From Hydrogenophilales bacterium 16-64-40 (GTDB lineage Bacteria > Pseudomonadota > Gammaproteobacteria > Burkholderiales > Thiobacillaceae), in the NCBI GenBank assembly GCA_002256995.1, contig NCGX01000003.1, forward strand, positions 124,001 through 188,000: a stretch of DNA of 64,000 nucleotides, read 5' to 3'. Under the pieces are notes generated by a model. It was given only the letters and a program-made list of their open reading frames with translations. It was not told where the DNA came from and did not search any database. The translations under genes were made by a program, and so were the position numbers. Positions 17,009-26,823 of this stretch are shown in pieces. The number at the start of each line of letters is the position of its first letter. Within the stretch, counting starts at the first letter, position 1.

Positions 17009-17820
17009 GCCAATCGCCCCAGCTCATCGCCGAGTTCGGCGCTGCGGCGGCTGGCCGCTGCCACCGCCTGGCCGATGGCCGGCTTGACCGCGGCAGCCTC
17101 GAGCACGGCAATGCCGCGTTCGGTGGTGCCGCCCCTGGAGGTGACGCGCTGCCGCAGCACGGCCGGTTCCTCGCCTGATTCCAGCGCCAGCTTGGCCGCG
17201 CCAAAAAAGGTCTGCAGCGCCAGCTGGCGTGCGGTGTCTGGCGACAGCCCCTGCGCCACCGCAGCGGCTTCCAGCGACTCGAGGAAATAAAACACATAGG
17301 CCGGGCCGCTGCCCGACACCGCGGTCACCGCATCCAGCTGGGGTTCGTCCTCCACCCACACCACGCCGCCGACGGCGCGCAGCACCGCCTCGGCCTGCGA
17401 ACGTGAATCCTGGTTGACCGCGGTTGACGCAAACAGCCCGGCAATCCCGGCCTGCACCAAGGCCGGGGTGTTGGGCATGGCGCGCACGATCCGCGTGTGC
17501 CCCCCCAGCCAGCGGCTGAGGTCGGCCACCCGCACCCCGGCGGCGATCGACACCACCAGATGACCGGCCAGACGCGACGCCAGCGCGGCCGCCACCTCGG
17601 GCAGACTTTGCGGTTTCACTGCCAGCACGATCAGGGCATGCAGCCGCGCCTGCGACAGGTCCGTATGCGTCACCACCCCGAAGCGCGTGGCCAGCAGCCC
17701 GCGCGCGTCGGCATTGATTTCGACGACCTCGATGTCGGTGGGCTGGGTGCCACTGGCGATCAGGCCGCCGATGATGGCGGCCGCCATATTGCCGCCGCCG
17801 ATGAAGCTCACTTTATGCAT
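17005..17820 (-). CDS. proC: Pyrroline-5-carboxylate reductase
   Basis: It catalyses the last step of proline synthesis, NAD(P)H-dependent reduction of pyrroline-5-carboxylate. The 271-residue protein starts with the Rossmann motif FIGGGNMAAAIIGGL. AVKPQSLPEV, RAMPNTPALVQAG and the C-terminal ALTAVSGSGPAY-like VTAVSGSGPAYVFYFLE and LRQRVTSRGGTTERGI signatures are all present. The start overlaps yggS by eight bases. proA, for an earlier step, lies separately near 40 kb. Confidence 0.96.
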   Translation of the reverse strand: MHKVSFIGGGNMAAAIIGGLIASGTQPTDIEVVEINADARGLLATRFGVVTHTDLSQARLHALIVLAVKPQSLPEVAAALASRLAGHLVVSIAAGVRVADLSRWLGGHTRIVRAMPNTPALVQAGIAGLFASTAVNQDSRSQAEAVLRAVGGVVWVEDEPQLDAVTAVSGSGPAYVFYFLESLEAAAVAQGLSPDTARQLALQTFFGAAKLALESGEEPAVLRQRVTSRGGTTERGIAVLEAAAVKPAIGQAVAAASRRSAELGDELGRLA

Positions 17821-18565
17821 TTTTTATCCTCTCACCAAAAAGTGCGGTGCCGATTCGAACGATGGTCGCGCCTTCCAGAATTGCCGCTTCAATATCGGCC
17901 GACATGCCCATCGACAGGGTGTCGAGCACATGGCCGCGCGCGATCAGCGCTTCGTATGCCTCGCGCACCTGCCTGAACGCGGCGCGCTGTGCGGCCAGCT
18001 CGGTCGCCGGGGCGGGTATCGCCATCAGCCCGCGCAACTGCAGACCCGGCAGTTTCGACACGGCCTTGGCCAGCGCGGGCAGTTCAGCCACGGCCACCCC
18101 GCCCTTGCTGGCTTCGCCGCTGACGTTGAGCTCGATGCACACCTGCAGCGGTGGCAAGCCGGACGGGCGCTGCGCGGACAGCCGCTCGGCGATCTTCAGC
18201 CGGTCCACGCTGTGCACCCAACTGAAATTTTCGGCAATCGCCCGCGTCTTGTTGCTCTGGATCGGCCCGATGAAATGCCACACCAGCCGCAGGTCGCGCA
18301 AGGCCGCCTGCTTGTCCAGCGCCTCCTGCAAATAATTCTCGCCGAATGCTTGCTGGCCGCAAGCCGCCATGGCACGCACCGTGGCGGCGTCAAAGGTCTT
18401 GCTGGCCGCCAGCAGGCGCACCGTTGCCGCGTCGCGCCCCGCATCGGTGGCAGCGTGCGCGATCCGCGCCTGCACGGCACGCAAACGCTCGCATGGCGTG
18501 CCGGCAAAAGGATGCGGGGCGGGCTCAAGTTTGGGGAAATCCGGGCCGTTATCCATTGCGATCAT
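17813..18565 (-). CDS. yggS: YggS/PROSC-family PLP homeostasis protein
   Basis: A 250-residue, single-domain alanine-racemase-like barrel that binds pyridoxal phosphate and buffers its pool. The PLP lysine is in LLAASKTF. Other marks are FGENYLQEALDK, WHFIGPIQSNKTR, SVDRL and LSMGMSADIEAAI. Initiation may be at the ATG at 18565 or the in-frame ATG three codons later. It is divergent from pilT with 39 bases between starts, the common proteobacterial arrangement. Confidence 0.95.
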   Translation of the reverse strand: MIAMDNGPDFPKLEPAPHPFAGTPCERLRAVQARIAHAATDAGRDAATVRLLAASKTFDAATVRAMAACGQQAFGENYLQEALDKQAALRDLRLVWHFIGPIQSNKTRAIAENFSWVHSVDRLKIAERLSAQRPSGLPPLQVCIELNVSGEASKGGVAVAELPALAKAVSKLPGLQLRGLMAIPAPATELAAQRAAFRQVREAYEALIARGHVLDTLSMGMSADIEAAILEGATIVRIGTALFGERIKNA

Positions 18566-18604
18566 TATCTGTCAAAACCCCATCCATTACAGAACGAGGC
18601 GCGC

Positions 18605-19648
18605 GTGGATATTTCCGAACTGCTGGCTTTTGCCGTCAAAAACAAGGCGTCCGACTTGCACCTGTCGGCAAGCCTGCCGCCGATGATCCGGGTCAACGGC
18701 GACATCCGCCGCATCAACCTGCCGCCGATGGAGCACAAGGACGTGCACCGCATGGTGTACGACATCATGAACGACAGCCAGCGCAAGGTGTACGAGGAAA
18801 CGCTCGAACTCGACTTCTCGTTCGAAATCCCCTCGCTGGCGCGCTTCCGCGTCAACGCCTTCAATCAGCAATACGGCGCTGGCGCGGTGTTCCGCACGAT
18901 TCCATCGAAGGTGCTGTCGCTGGAAGAACTCAACTGCCCGCCCATCTTCAAGGAAATCTCCGATCAGCCGCGCGGCATCGTGCTGGTGACCGGGCCGACC
19001 GGTTCGGGCAAGTCGACCACGCTGGCGGCGATGATGGACTACGTCAACGAAAACCAGTACGCCCACATTCTGACGGTCGAAGATCCGATCGAATTCGTGC
19101 ACCAGAGCAAGAAGTGCCTGATCAACCAGCGCGAGGTCGGCCCGCACACGCTGTCGTTTTCCAACGCCCTGCGCTCGGCGCTGCGGGAAGATCCGGACGT
19201 CATCCTGGTCGGCGAATTGCGCGACCTCGAAACCATTCGCCTGGCGCTGACCGCCGCCGAAACCGGCCACCTGGTGTTCGGCACCCTGCATACCTCGTCC
19301 GCCGCCAAGACCATCGACCGCGTGGTCGACGTCTTTCCGGCAGCGGAAAAGGAAATGGTGCGCTCGATGCTGTCCGAATCGCTGCGCGCGGTGATTTCGC
19401 AGACGCTGCTGAAAACCAAGGACGGCACCGGCCGCGTCGCCGCGCATGAAATCATGATCGGCACCCCGGCCATCCGCAACCTGATCCGCGAAGGCAAGGT
19501 GGCGCAGATGTACTCGTCGATCCAGACCGGCGGCAACATCGGGATGCAGACGCTCGACCAGTGCCTGCAGGATCTGGTGAAACGCAATATGGTGGCCTCG
19601 GGCGTGGCGCGCAACATGGCACAGAACAAAGACGCATTTTTGGGTTGA
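18605..19648 (+). CDS. pilT: Type IV pilus retraction ATPase PilT
   Basis: The hexameric cytoplasmic motor that depolymerises type IV pili for twitching motility and DNA uptake. From GTG 18605 it has 347 residues, the usual size. Walker A is GPTGSGKSTT, the Asp box is HILTVEDPIEFVH, the Walker B segment is DVILVGELRD, and the His box is TGHLVFGTLHTSSA. The C-terminal AIRNLIRE motif, needed for retraction and diagnostic for PilT, is intact. The open frame extends far upstream through yggS antisense, but only the GTG gives the conserved VDISELLAFAVKNKASDLHLS start. Confidence 0.96.
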   Translation: MDISELLAFAVKNKASDLHLSASLPPMIRVNGDIRRINLPPMEHKDVHRMVYDIMNDSQRKVYEETLELDFSFEIPSLARFRVNAFNQQYGAGAVFRTIPSKVLSLEELNCPPIFKEISDQPRGIVLVTGPTGSGKSTTLAAMMDYVNENQYAHILTVEDPIEFVHQSKKCLINQREVGPHTLSFSNALRSALREDPDVILVGELRDLETIRLALTAAETGHLVFGTLHTSSAAKTIDRVVDVFPAAEKEMVRSMLSESLRAVISQTLLKTKDGTGRVAAHEIMIGTPAIRNLIREGKVAQMYSSIQTGGNIGMQTLDQCLQDLVKRNMVASGVARNMAQNKDAFLG

Positions 19649-19658
19649 GGATTGAACG

Positions 19659-20786
19659 ATGAACGCTGAAAAAACCGTCCACGATTTGCTGCGTCTGATG
19701 CTGACGAAAAATGCTTCCGACCTGTTCCTGACCGCCGGGTTTCCGCCTGCCATCAAGGTGGACGGCAAGATCACACCGGTGTCGAACCAGACGCTGACGC
19801 CCGCGCACACCAGCGAACTGGCCCGCTCGATCATGAACGACCGGCAGTGGAAGGACTTCGAGGCGAGCAACGAATCCAACTTCGCCATCAGCCCGCCCGA
19901 AATCGGCCGCTTCCGCGTCAACGTATTTGTGCAGCAGGGCCGTGTCGGCGTGGTGATGCGGACCATCGTCACCAAGATTCCGAAAATGGAAGACTTGAAC
20001 CTGCCGCCGATCCTGCGCGACGTCGCGATGATCAAGCGCGGCCTGGTGATCTTCGTCGGCGGCACCGGCACCGGCAAATCGACCTCGCTGGCGGCGATGG
20101 TGGGCTTCCGCAACGAAAACGCCTGCGACCACATCATCACGGTCGAAGACCCGATCGAATACGTGCACGAGCATCGGAAATCCATCATCACCCAGCGCGA
20201 GGTCGGCATCGACACCGACAACTGGTTCTCGGCGCTGAAGAACACCCTGCGGCAGGCGCCCGACGTCATCCTGATCGGCGAAATCCGCGACCGCGAAACC
20301 ATGGAATACGCCATCGCCTTCGCCGAAACCGGCCACCTCTGCCTGTCGACCCTGCACGCCAACAGCGCCAACCAGGCGCTCGACCGCATCATCAACTTTT
20401 TTCCCGAGGAAAAGCGCGACCAGCTGCTGATGGACTTGTCGCTGAACCTGAAGTCGTTCATCTCGCAGCGCCTAATCCCGCGCAAGGGCAGCACCGGCCG
20501 CGTCGCCGCGGTCGAAATCCTGCTCAACTCGCCGCTGATCTCCGACCTGATCTTCAAGGGCCACGTCCATGAGATCAAGGAAATCATGGCGAAATCGCGC
20601 GAGATGGGCATGCAGACCTTCGACCAGGCCCTGTTCGACCTGTACGAGGCCGGGATGATTTCCTACGAGGATGCGCTCAGGAACGCCGACAGCCTCAACG
20701 ACCTGCGCCTGCAGATCAAGCTGCACGGCCAGGAGGCCAAGGGCCGCGACATGATGGCCGGGCTGGATCACCTCGACCTCGTCTGA
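19659..20786 (+). CDS. pilU: Type IV pilus retraction ATPase PilU
   Basis: A PilT paralogue of 375 residues that assists retraction. Walker A is GGTGTGKSTS, and EDPIEYVHEHRKSIITQREVG, DVILIGEIRDRETM and TGHLCLSTLHANSANQALDR are characteristic of PilU. The AIRNLIRE motif of PilT is replaced, as usual. It follows pilT by 10 bases and ends in a clear terminator. Confidence 0.95.
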   Translation: MNAEKTVHDLLRLMLTKNASDLFLTAGFPPAIKVDGKITPVSNQTLTPAHTSELARSIMNDRQWKDFEASNESNFAISPPEIGRFRVNVFVQQGRVGVVMRTIVTKIPKMEDLNLPPILRDVAMIKRGLVIFVGGTGTGKSTSLAAMVGFRNENACDHIITVEDPIEYVHEHRKSIITQREVGIDTDNWFSALKNTLRQAPDVILIGEIRDRETMEYAIAFAETGHLCLSTLHANSANQALDRIINFFPEEKRDQLLMDLSLNLKSFISQRLIPRKGSTGRVAAVEILLNSPLISDLIFKGHVHEIKEIMAKSREMGMQTFDQALFDLYEAGMISYEDALRNADSLNDLRLQIKLHGQEAKGRDMMAGLDHLDLV

Positions 20787-20802
20787 CCTGCCGGTCCACG
20801 TC

Positions 20803-20830
20803 AAAACAGGGTGCTAGGCGCCCTGTTTTT
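20803..20830 (+). terminator. Rho-independent terminator of pilTU
   Basis: CAGGGTGC and GCGCCCTG form an 8-bp stem (one wobble) with loop TAG, flanked by AAAA and TTTTT. Confidence 0.85.
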
Positions 20831-20859
20831 GATTGTCGCAGCCGAACGCTTCGCCACCC

Positions 20860-21129
20860 TTATTCCGGGTTGATCACCACCCTCACCTCCAGCCCCTGAT
20901 TGCCCGGCAACGCCTTGATCGCCTCGGCGGCGGCTTTCAGGGCGGCTTCCTCGCCGCCGTGCTTCACCGCCAGATGATCGTCGTCCGGCATCGGCGCCCC
21001 CATCGACAGCGGGATGATCGACGATTTGCCGCCGCCATGTTGGCCAAAATCGGCCACCAGGTAGTAGCTGCGGACCACCTCGGCGCCGTCGTTGAGGGTG
21101 CCGGTAAGGCGGATCGATGCGGTGATCAT
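20860..21129 (-). CDS. Small conserved-looking protein of unknown function
   Basis: An 89-residue product that I cannot assign. It begins MITASIRLTGTLNDGAEVVRSYYLVADFG, a possible beta-rich opening, and ends in a helix (EEAALKAAAEAIKAL) and a strand (LEVRVVINPE). No signal peptide or membrane helix is visible. It lies 52 bases after rlmL on the same strand and converges on pilU. Codon use matches the neighbours, which supports a real gene, but the Shine-Dalgarno sequence is weak. Confidence 0.6.
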   Translation of the reverse strand: MITASIRLTGTLNDGAEVVRSYYLVADFGQHGGGKSSIIPLSMGAPMPDDDHLAVKHGGEEAALKAAAEAIKALPGNQGLEVRVVINPE

Positions 21130-21181
21130 GGTGAGGCGCTCGTCAGAGAAGGTTTAGGCGCGCGCGCAAATGGGATGCCGC

Positions 21182-22411
21182 TCAATCGGCCGCGACGGCA
21201 GGTTTTTTATCCCGCATCGAGCCGGCAATCAGCTTGTATTGCAGGAAGCGGGTTTCGATCGGGCCGTTGAACAGCGGGATGCGGCGGCTGGCCTTGAGGC
21301 CGAGCAGTTTCGGCAACAGGGGGTCGCCGGAAATGATCCACGCCTCCCAGCCGGAAAAATTCTTCTTCAGCCAGTCGCCCAGCAGCGGGTACCACTCGGC
21401 CAGTTCCTCGGCCTCGCCGATGCGCTCGCCGTAGGGCGGATTGGTGACGATGGTGCCAACCGGCGTCGGCGGCTTCAGGTCCAGCACATCGGACACGCTC
21501 AGCTCGATCACCTCCGCATAGCCGGCGGCGGCGAGATTGTTGCGCGCCTTGTCGAGCACCCAGCGGTCTTGGTCGGCGCCGAAAATGGGCAGGCGGGCGA
21601 GCGGCTTTTCCTGCGCCTGCGCCTCCGCCTTGATGCGCTTCCACAGCGCCGCATCGAAATCGCGGTAGTGCTCGAAGGCGAAATGGCGCCCCCGTCCCGG
21701 CGCGCGGTTCAGCGCCATGTCCGCCGCCTCGAGCAAAATGGTGCCGGCGCCGCACATCGGGTCCAAGAGCGGCGTGCCGGGTTCCCAGCCGGACAGCAGC
21801 AACAGTCCGGCGGCGAGGTTTTCCTTGAGCGACGCCGCGCTCGCCTCGCGCTTGAAGCCGCGCTTGAACAGCGGCTCGCCGCTGGTGTCGAGATAGAAGG
21901 TCACCGCGTCCGTCGTGAAAAACGCATACACCGGCACGTCGGGCGCCTCGGTATCGACGCTGGGGCGCTCATGCGTTTCCTCGCGGAAACGGTCGCAGAT
22001 CGCGTCCTTGATCTTCAGCGTGATGAAGTTGAGGCTTTTCAGCGGCGCATTCTGCGCGCCGACCTTCACCGCAATGGTTTTTTTCACGTCGAACCAGTCC
22101 GGCCACGGCAAGTCGAGCGCGGCACGGTAGATGTGCTCTTCCTTGCGGTAGCGGGTGAATCCGACCTTGCGCAGGATGCGGGTGGCGATACGCGAAGTCA
22201 GGTTGACGCGCATTTCGGCAGCCGCGTCGGCCATGAACAGCACGCCGGCCGGCACCTGGCGCACCACCTCGGCGCCGGCGGCGGCCAGTTCGGTTTCGAG
22301 CAGCGCCTCAAGTCCGCGCGGGCACGTGGCGAAATGGCTGGCAGGCGGCAGCGCCTCGCGTTCGGGACGAACGGGATGCGGCGTTTTGGTACGACGGGAT
22401 TCGGGTTTCAA
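21182..22411 (-). CDS. rlmL: THUMP-domain 23S rRNA (guanine-N2)-methyltransferase, RlmL type
   Basis: A 409-residue enzyme. A THUMP domain (about residues 45-150) precedes a class I methyltransferase with LLDPMCGAGTILLEAADMALN as the SAM motif and the catalytic NPPY in TIVTNPPYGERIG. This corresponds to the N-terminal half of E. coli RlmKL (YcbY), which methylates G2445. The RlmK half is absent, as in many betaproteobacteria. The first 20 residues are basic and poorly conserved, so the start could be slightly internal. Confidence 0.88.
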   Translation of the reverse strand: MKPESRRTKTPHPVRPEREALPPASHFATCPRGLEALLETELAAAGAEVVRQVPAGVLFMADAAAEMRVNLTSRIATRILRKVGFTRYRKEEHIYRAALDLPWPDWFDVKKTIAVKVGAQNAPLKSLNFITLKIKDAICDRFREETHERPSVDTEAPDVPVYAFFTTDAVTFYLDTSGEPLFKRGFKREASAASLKENLAAGLLLLSGWEPGTPLLDPMCGAGTILLEAADMALNRAPGRGRHFAFEHYRDFDAALWKRIKAEAQAQEKPLARLPIFGADQDRWVLDKARNNLAAAGYAEVIELSVSDVLDLKPPTPVGTIVTNPPYGERIGEAEELAEWYPLLGDWLKKNFSGWEAWIISGDPLLPKLLGLKASRRIPLFNGPIETRFLQYKLIAGSMRDKKPAVAAD

Positions 22412-22432
22412 ACTGGACTCTCAAAAACGTTT

Positions 22433-22508
22433 ATCCGCGAAGGACGAGAAGCATCGCGAAGTTAGGAAACCGATATTGCTTGTGGTTTTCTTCGCGTCCT
22501 TCACGGAT
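22433..22508. repeat. Imperfect 19-bp inverted repeat between rlmL and hemJ
   Basis: ATCCGCGAAGGACGAGAAG (22433-22451) and CTTCGCGTCCTTCACGGAT (22490-22508) pair at 17 of 19 positions around a 38-base spacer. It lies downstream of hemJ on the minus strand. It may be a repeat remnant or a processing hairpin; there is no clean T tract. Confidence 0.6.
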
Positions 22509-22521
22509 GAAAAAAAAGAAG

Positions 22522-22935
22522 TTAAAACGGCTTCAATACCACCAGCAGCACAACGACCAGCAGCACAATCACCGGTATTTCATTGAACCAGCGGAACCAT
22601 ACGTGCGACTTGGCGTTCTGTCTTGCTTCGAACTGACGCAACAGGCTTTTGCAGACATGGTGATAGCCGACTAACCCCGCGACCAGCGCGAGCTTCGCCC
22701 ACATCCAGTTCATGTCGATCGGGAAATATGCAAACCACAGCCAGAAGCCGGTAATCAGCGTCAGCCACATGATGGGCGACACGAAACGATACAATTTGCG
22801 CGCCATGATCAGCAAGCGGTCGTACGCCGCATCGTTGGTTTCCATCGCCAGGTTGACGAAGATGCGCGGCAGATAGAACAACCCGGCGAACCAGCTCACC
22901 ACCATCACGATATGAAACGACTTCAGCCACAGCAT
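22522..22935 (-). CDS. hemJ: Protoporphyrinogen oxidase HemJ / CopD-family membrane protein
   Basis: From ATG 22935 the product is a 137-residue, four-helix membrane protein. It has the HemJ pattern LKSFHIVMVVSWFAGLFYLPRI (conserved His8) and WMWAKLALVAGLVGYH. HemJ replaces HemG/HemY in many bacteria and oxidises protoporphyrinogen IX in haem synthesis. An internal start was chosen over the longer frame (23046) because GGGAG precedes ATG 22935 and the 37-residue extension would overlap the divergent thioredoxin gene. CopD-like copper protein is a less likely alternative. hemF lies elsewhere in the window. Confidence 0.85.
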   Translation of the reverse strand: MLWLKSFHIVMVVSWFAGLFYLPRIFVNLAMETNDAAYDRLLIMARKLYRFVSPIMWLTLITGFWLWFAYFPIDMNWMWAKLALVAGLVGYHHVCKSLLRQFEARQNAKSHVWFRWFNEIPVIVLLVVVLLVVLKPF

Positions 22936-22978
22936 GGATAGACAAGCTCCCAGGAAAATAAAGGCCGCCAGGAAATGG

Positions 22979-23485
22979 ATGCCGAGTCCGCTGACCCTGA
23001 TTTTACTGGGTTTGGTCGCCTGGCTGTGGTTTCGCCCGCCTGCCACCGTCAGCGACGAAAATCATGCTGCGCCGCCGTGGGCCGTGGCCCTGCCCGGCGG
23101 GCAGGCGCTGAGCAGCGACGAACTCACGGGAAAGGTCGTGCTGGTGAACTTCTGGGCGACCTGGTGCCCCTACTGCCGCAAGGAAAAACCGGTGATCGAC
23201 CGCTTCTGGAAAGACCATCGCGACCAGGGGTTCGAGGTCATCTCGATCAGTGTCGACGACCCGCCGGAAAAAATCGCCGCCTGGATGCAGGACAAGGACT
23301 ACGCCTTCATGGCCGCGCCGACCAATGCCTCGGTGGCCGCCGCTTTCGGCAACGTGGCGAGCGTGCCCACCTCGTTCATCGTCGATGCCGAGGGCCGCAT
23401 CCGCCACAAGATCGCGGGACAGGTGCATTATCCGCGGCTGGAAAAACTCGTCGCCCCCTTGCTCGCCGAAGCCAAACAGCCATGA
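22979..23485 (+). CDS. TlpA-like membrane-anchored thioredoxin
   Basis: A periplasmic reductase-type thioredoxin of 168 residues. An N-terminal membrane anchor or signal (LTLILLGLVAWLWF) precedes the fold, with VLVNFWATWCPYC as active site (Cys63, Cys66) and cis-proline in SVPTSFIVD. TlpA/ResA relatives reduce disulfides during cytochrome c maturation and elsewhere. ATG 22979 with CAGGAA just upstream is preferred. ATG 22934 would overlap the hemJ start codon on the other strand. The stop overlaps slyX by ATGA. Confidence 0.87.
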   Translation: MPSPLTLILLGLVAWLWFRPPATVSDENHAAPPWAVALPGGQALSSDELTGKVVLVNFWATWCPYCRKEKPVIDRFWKDHRDQGFEVISISVDDPPEKIAAWMQDKDYAFMAAPTNASVAAAFGNVASVPTSFIVDAEGRIRHKIAGQVHYPRLEKLVAPLLAEAKQP

Positions 23486-23685
23486 CCGAATCCCGTCTCA
23501 CCGAACTCGAAACCAAGCTTGCCTTCGCCGAAGACCTGCTCGAAACGCTCAACCAGACGGTGATCCGCCAGCAAGGGCAACTCGATTCGATGCAGCAGCA
23601 GTTGCGCCTGCTGCACCAGCGGCTGGAGGACACGCGGCCGGACGAGGCGCACACGCCGCGCGACGAAATTCCGCCGCACTACTGA
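23482..23685 (+). CDS. slyX: SlyX family protein
   Basis: A 67-residue, highly helical coiled-coil protein: ESRLTELETKLAFAEDLLETLN, then VIRQQGQLDSMQQQLRLL, and the typical C-terminal DEIPPHY. SlyX is widespread in proteobacteria; its function is unknown. The ATGA overlap couples it to the TlpA-like gene. Confidence 0.92.
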   Translation: MTESRLTELETKLAFAEDLLETLNQTVIRQQGQLDSMQQQLRLLHQRLEDTRPDEAHTPRDEIPPHY

Positions 23686-23721
23686 CCCGGGATGGCTGGG
23701 AGCCATTTAAATGTAGGCGTG

Positions 23722-23774
23722 CCCGCAAGGAGTAGGCCGTGGTTAACAAGCCGCTGAAGCGGCAACAACCGCGC
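23722..23774 (+). repeat. 53-bp dispersed hairpin repeat, copy 1
   Basis: The segment from CCCGCAAGG to AACCGCGC matches the reverse complement of 30236-30288. Shared blocks are CCCGCAAGGAG, AGGCCGTGGTT, CCGCTGA, GCGGCAACAACC and CGC. It can fold through GTGGTT/AACC(G)C and CCGC/GCGG. It lies between the convergent ends of slyX and yhcH, the usual place for REP-like elements. Confidence 0.75.
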
Positions 23775-23782
23775 ACTGCCGT

Positions 23783-23830
23783 CCTCGGCGCGATTTGCGC
23801 TCGCTATCGCGCCGAGGGCGGCGCTCCTAC
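23783..23830. repeat. REP-like palindrome ending in GCTCCTAC
   Basis: CCTCGGCGCGAT (23783-23794) and ATCGCGCCGAGG (23806-23817) form a perfect 12-bp stem with an 11-base loop. GCTCCTAC follows at 23823-23830. Read on the minus strand this is GTAGGAGC then a hairpin, the layout of known gammaproteobacterial REP elements. It could also terminate yhcH or slyX transcription. Confidence 0.65.
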
Positions 23831-23839
23831 AGCGGTATG

Positions 23840-24286
23840 TCAAACCGCAATCTTCACCACCACCTTTCGGATCATGCCCGCGCTCACCAGCGGCGCGTGC
23901 GCGTCGTCGGGGAAAAACAGGCAGAACGACCCCGGCGGAGTGGCAATCCAGCTGGCCGGCGCGTCGTTGAAAAAGCGGATGTCGCGCGCGTCGTCGTAAT
24001 CCGTCGCCGGGTTCGCGCATTCGGCCAGCGGCTTCCATCCCATCTCGTCGACGCCTTCGAGCACCAGCTGGATGTCGATGTAGCGGCGGTGGCATTCCAG
24101 TTGCGCTTCTGCCCGCGTGCGGCCGGTGCACGCCTCGACGATGGCAAACAGCTGCTCGCCCTGGATCGTGTGCATGCCGGGCGCCAGTGCCACCAGATCC
24201 GTGCTGCGCAGGAATTCGAAGGCGCGCGCAAACAACGGGTGCAAGGCGGTGTAGCGGTCGGCCTCGGCCAACATATCGAGAATCAT
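23840..24286 (-). CDS. YhcH/YjgK/YiaL family protein
   Basis: A 148-residue cupin-like protein of the DUF386 family (EbgC-related). Family features are the N-terminal MILDMLAEADRYTALHPLF, the metal-site histidine and acidic residues in LECHRRYIDIQLVLEGVDEMGW, and the C-terminal FCLFFPDDAHAPLVSAG ... IRKVVVKI. Relatives are tied to sugar acid or sialic acid handling, but nothing nearby supports a specific substrate. Confidence 0.9.
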   Translation of the reverse strand: MILDMLAEADRYTALHPLFARAFEFLRSTDLVALAPGMHTIQGEQLFAIVEACTGRTRAEAQLECHRRYIDIQLVLEGVDEMGWKPLAECANPATDYDDARDIRFFNDAPASWIATPPGSFCLFFPDDAHAPLVSAGMIRKVVVKIAV

Positions 24287-24316
24287 GGGCGGGTTAAGAT
24301 CAGCGGGTAAAAAGCC

Positions 24317-25108
24317 TTATTGCGCAGCAACTGTCGACTGTCGCTGCGACACTCGCTTGTCACGCACATAAACGCCCTTGTCCTTAGTTTGAATTTCGAA
24401 CAGGCCGATCGCCTGATACAAGTCTTTCAGCTTGGCATAGCCATAGTTGCGTGAGTCAAATGAAGCCTGCTTGGAAATATGCTGGCCGACTGCCCCCAAG
24501 CCAGCCCAGCCCTCGTCGTCAGCCCCGGCCTCAACAGCCTTGCGCAACAAACTTACCAGGCGGGTGTCGCTTTTGAGTTCCTTGGCGGCTAACCTGACTG
24601 CAACCACCTTAGGCGCTGGAGCAGCGACACTTCCAGTTTCTGCTGCTGTCACCTTGATATCAGTCTCGACTGGCGCCCCTAGGGTTTCAAGATAGAGGAA
24701 CTTGGAACATGCACTGACAAAGGGCGACGGTGTCTTTTTTTCACCAGATCCGAATACTTTCAGACCATTGGCGCGAATACGCATCACCAGCGGCGTGAAG
24801 TCAGAATCGCTGGAAACGATACCAAACCCATCAAGCTGCTTGGTATAGAGCAGATCCATTGCATCGATAATCATTGCGGCATCGGTTGCATTCTTGCCCT
24901 TTGTGTAGGCGAACTGCTGGATCGGTTGGATGGCGTATTCATGGAGTACGTCCTCCCATGCATTCAAATGCCTACTCTTCCAGTCACCATAGGCACGCCG
25001 TATATTGATGACCCCATAATTTGCCAGTTCGTCGAGAACTTCATCGATTTTGCTGGCAGGGCTGTTGTCCGCGTCAATCAACAGCGCAATGCGGGTTTCG
25101 TGCGTCAT
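24317..25108 (-). CDS. NYN-domain (LabA-like) nuclease with C-terminal LOTUS-like domain
   Basis: A 263-residue protein. The N-terminal NYN/PIN-like domain has LLIDADN (Asp12, Asp14), KGKNATDAAMIIDAMDLLY and VSSDSDFTPLVMRIR, the acidic set expected of a metal-dependent RNase. Residues about 180-255 resemble an OST-HTH/LOTUS fold (LVSLLRKAVEA ... GWAGLGAVGQHI ... SRNYGYAKLKDLYQAIGLFEI), a putative RNA-binding module. The base composition is visibly less GC-rich than that of its neighbours, suggesting a transferred gene. It is a stand-alone gene. GGGGTGG precedes the ATG. The RNA target is unknown. Confidence 0.83.
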   Translation of the reverse strand: MTHETRIALLIDADNSPASKIDEVLDELANYGVINIRRAYGDWKSRHLNAWEDVLHEYAIQPIQQFAYTKGKNATDAAMIIDAMDLLYTKQLDGFGIVSSDSDFTPLVMRIRANGLKVFGSGEKKTPSPFVSACSKFLYLETLGAPVETDIKVTAAETGSVAAPAPKVVAVRLAAKELKSDTRLVSLLRKAVEAGADDEGWAGLGAVGQHISKQASFDSRNYGYAKLKDLYQAIGLFEIQTKDKGVYVRDKRVSQRQSTVAAQ

Positions 25109-25137
25109 GATCCACCCCTGTTAGCAGGCTAAGTAGT

Positions 25138-26802
<1,665 letters not shown>

Positions 26803-26823
26803 GAATCAAAATCCAGAAAAAGT

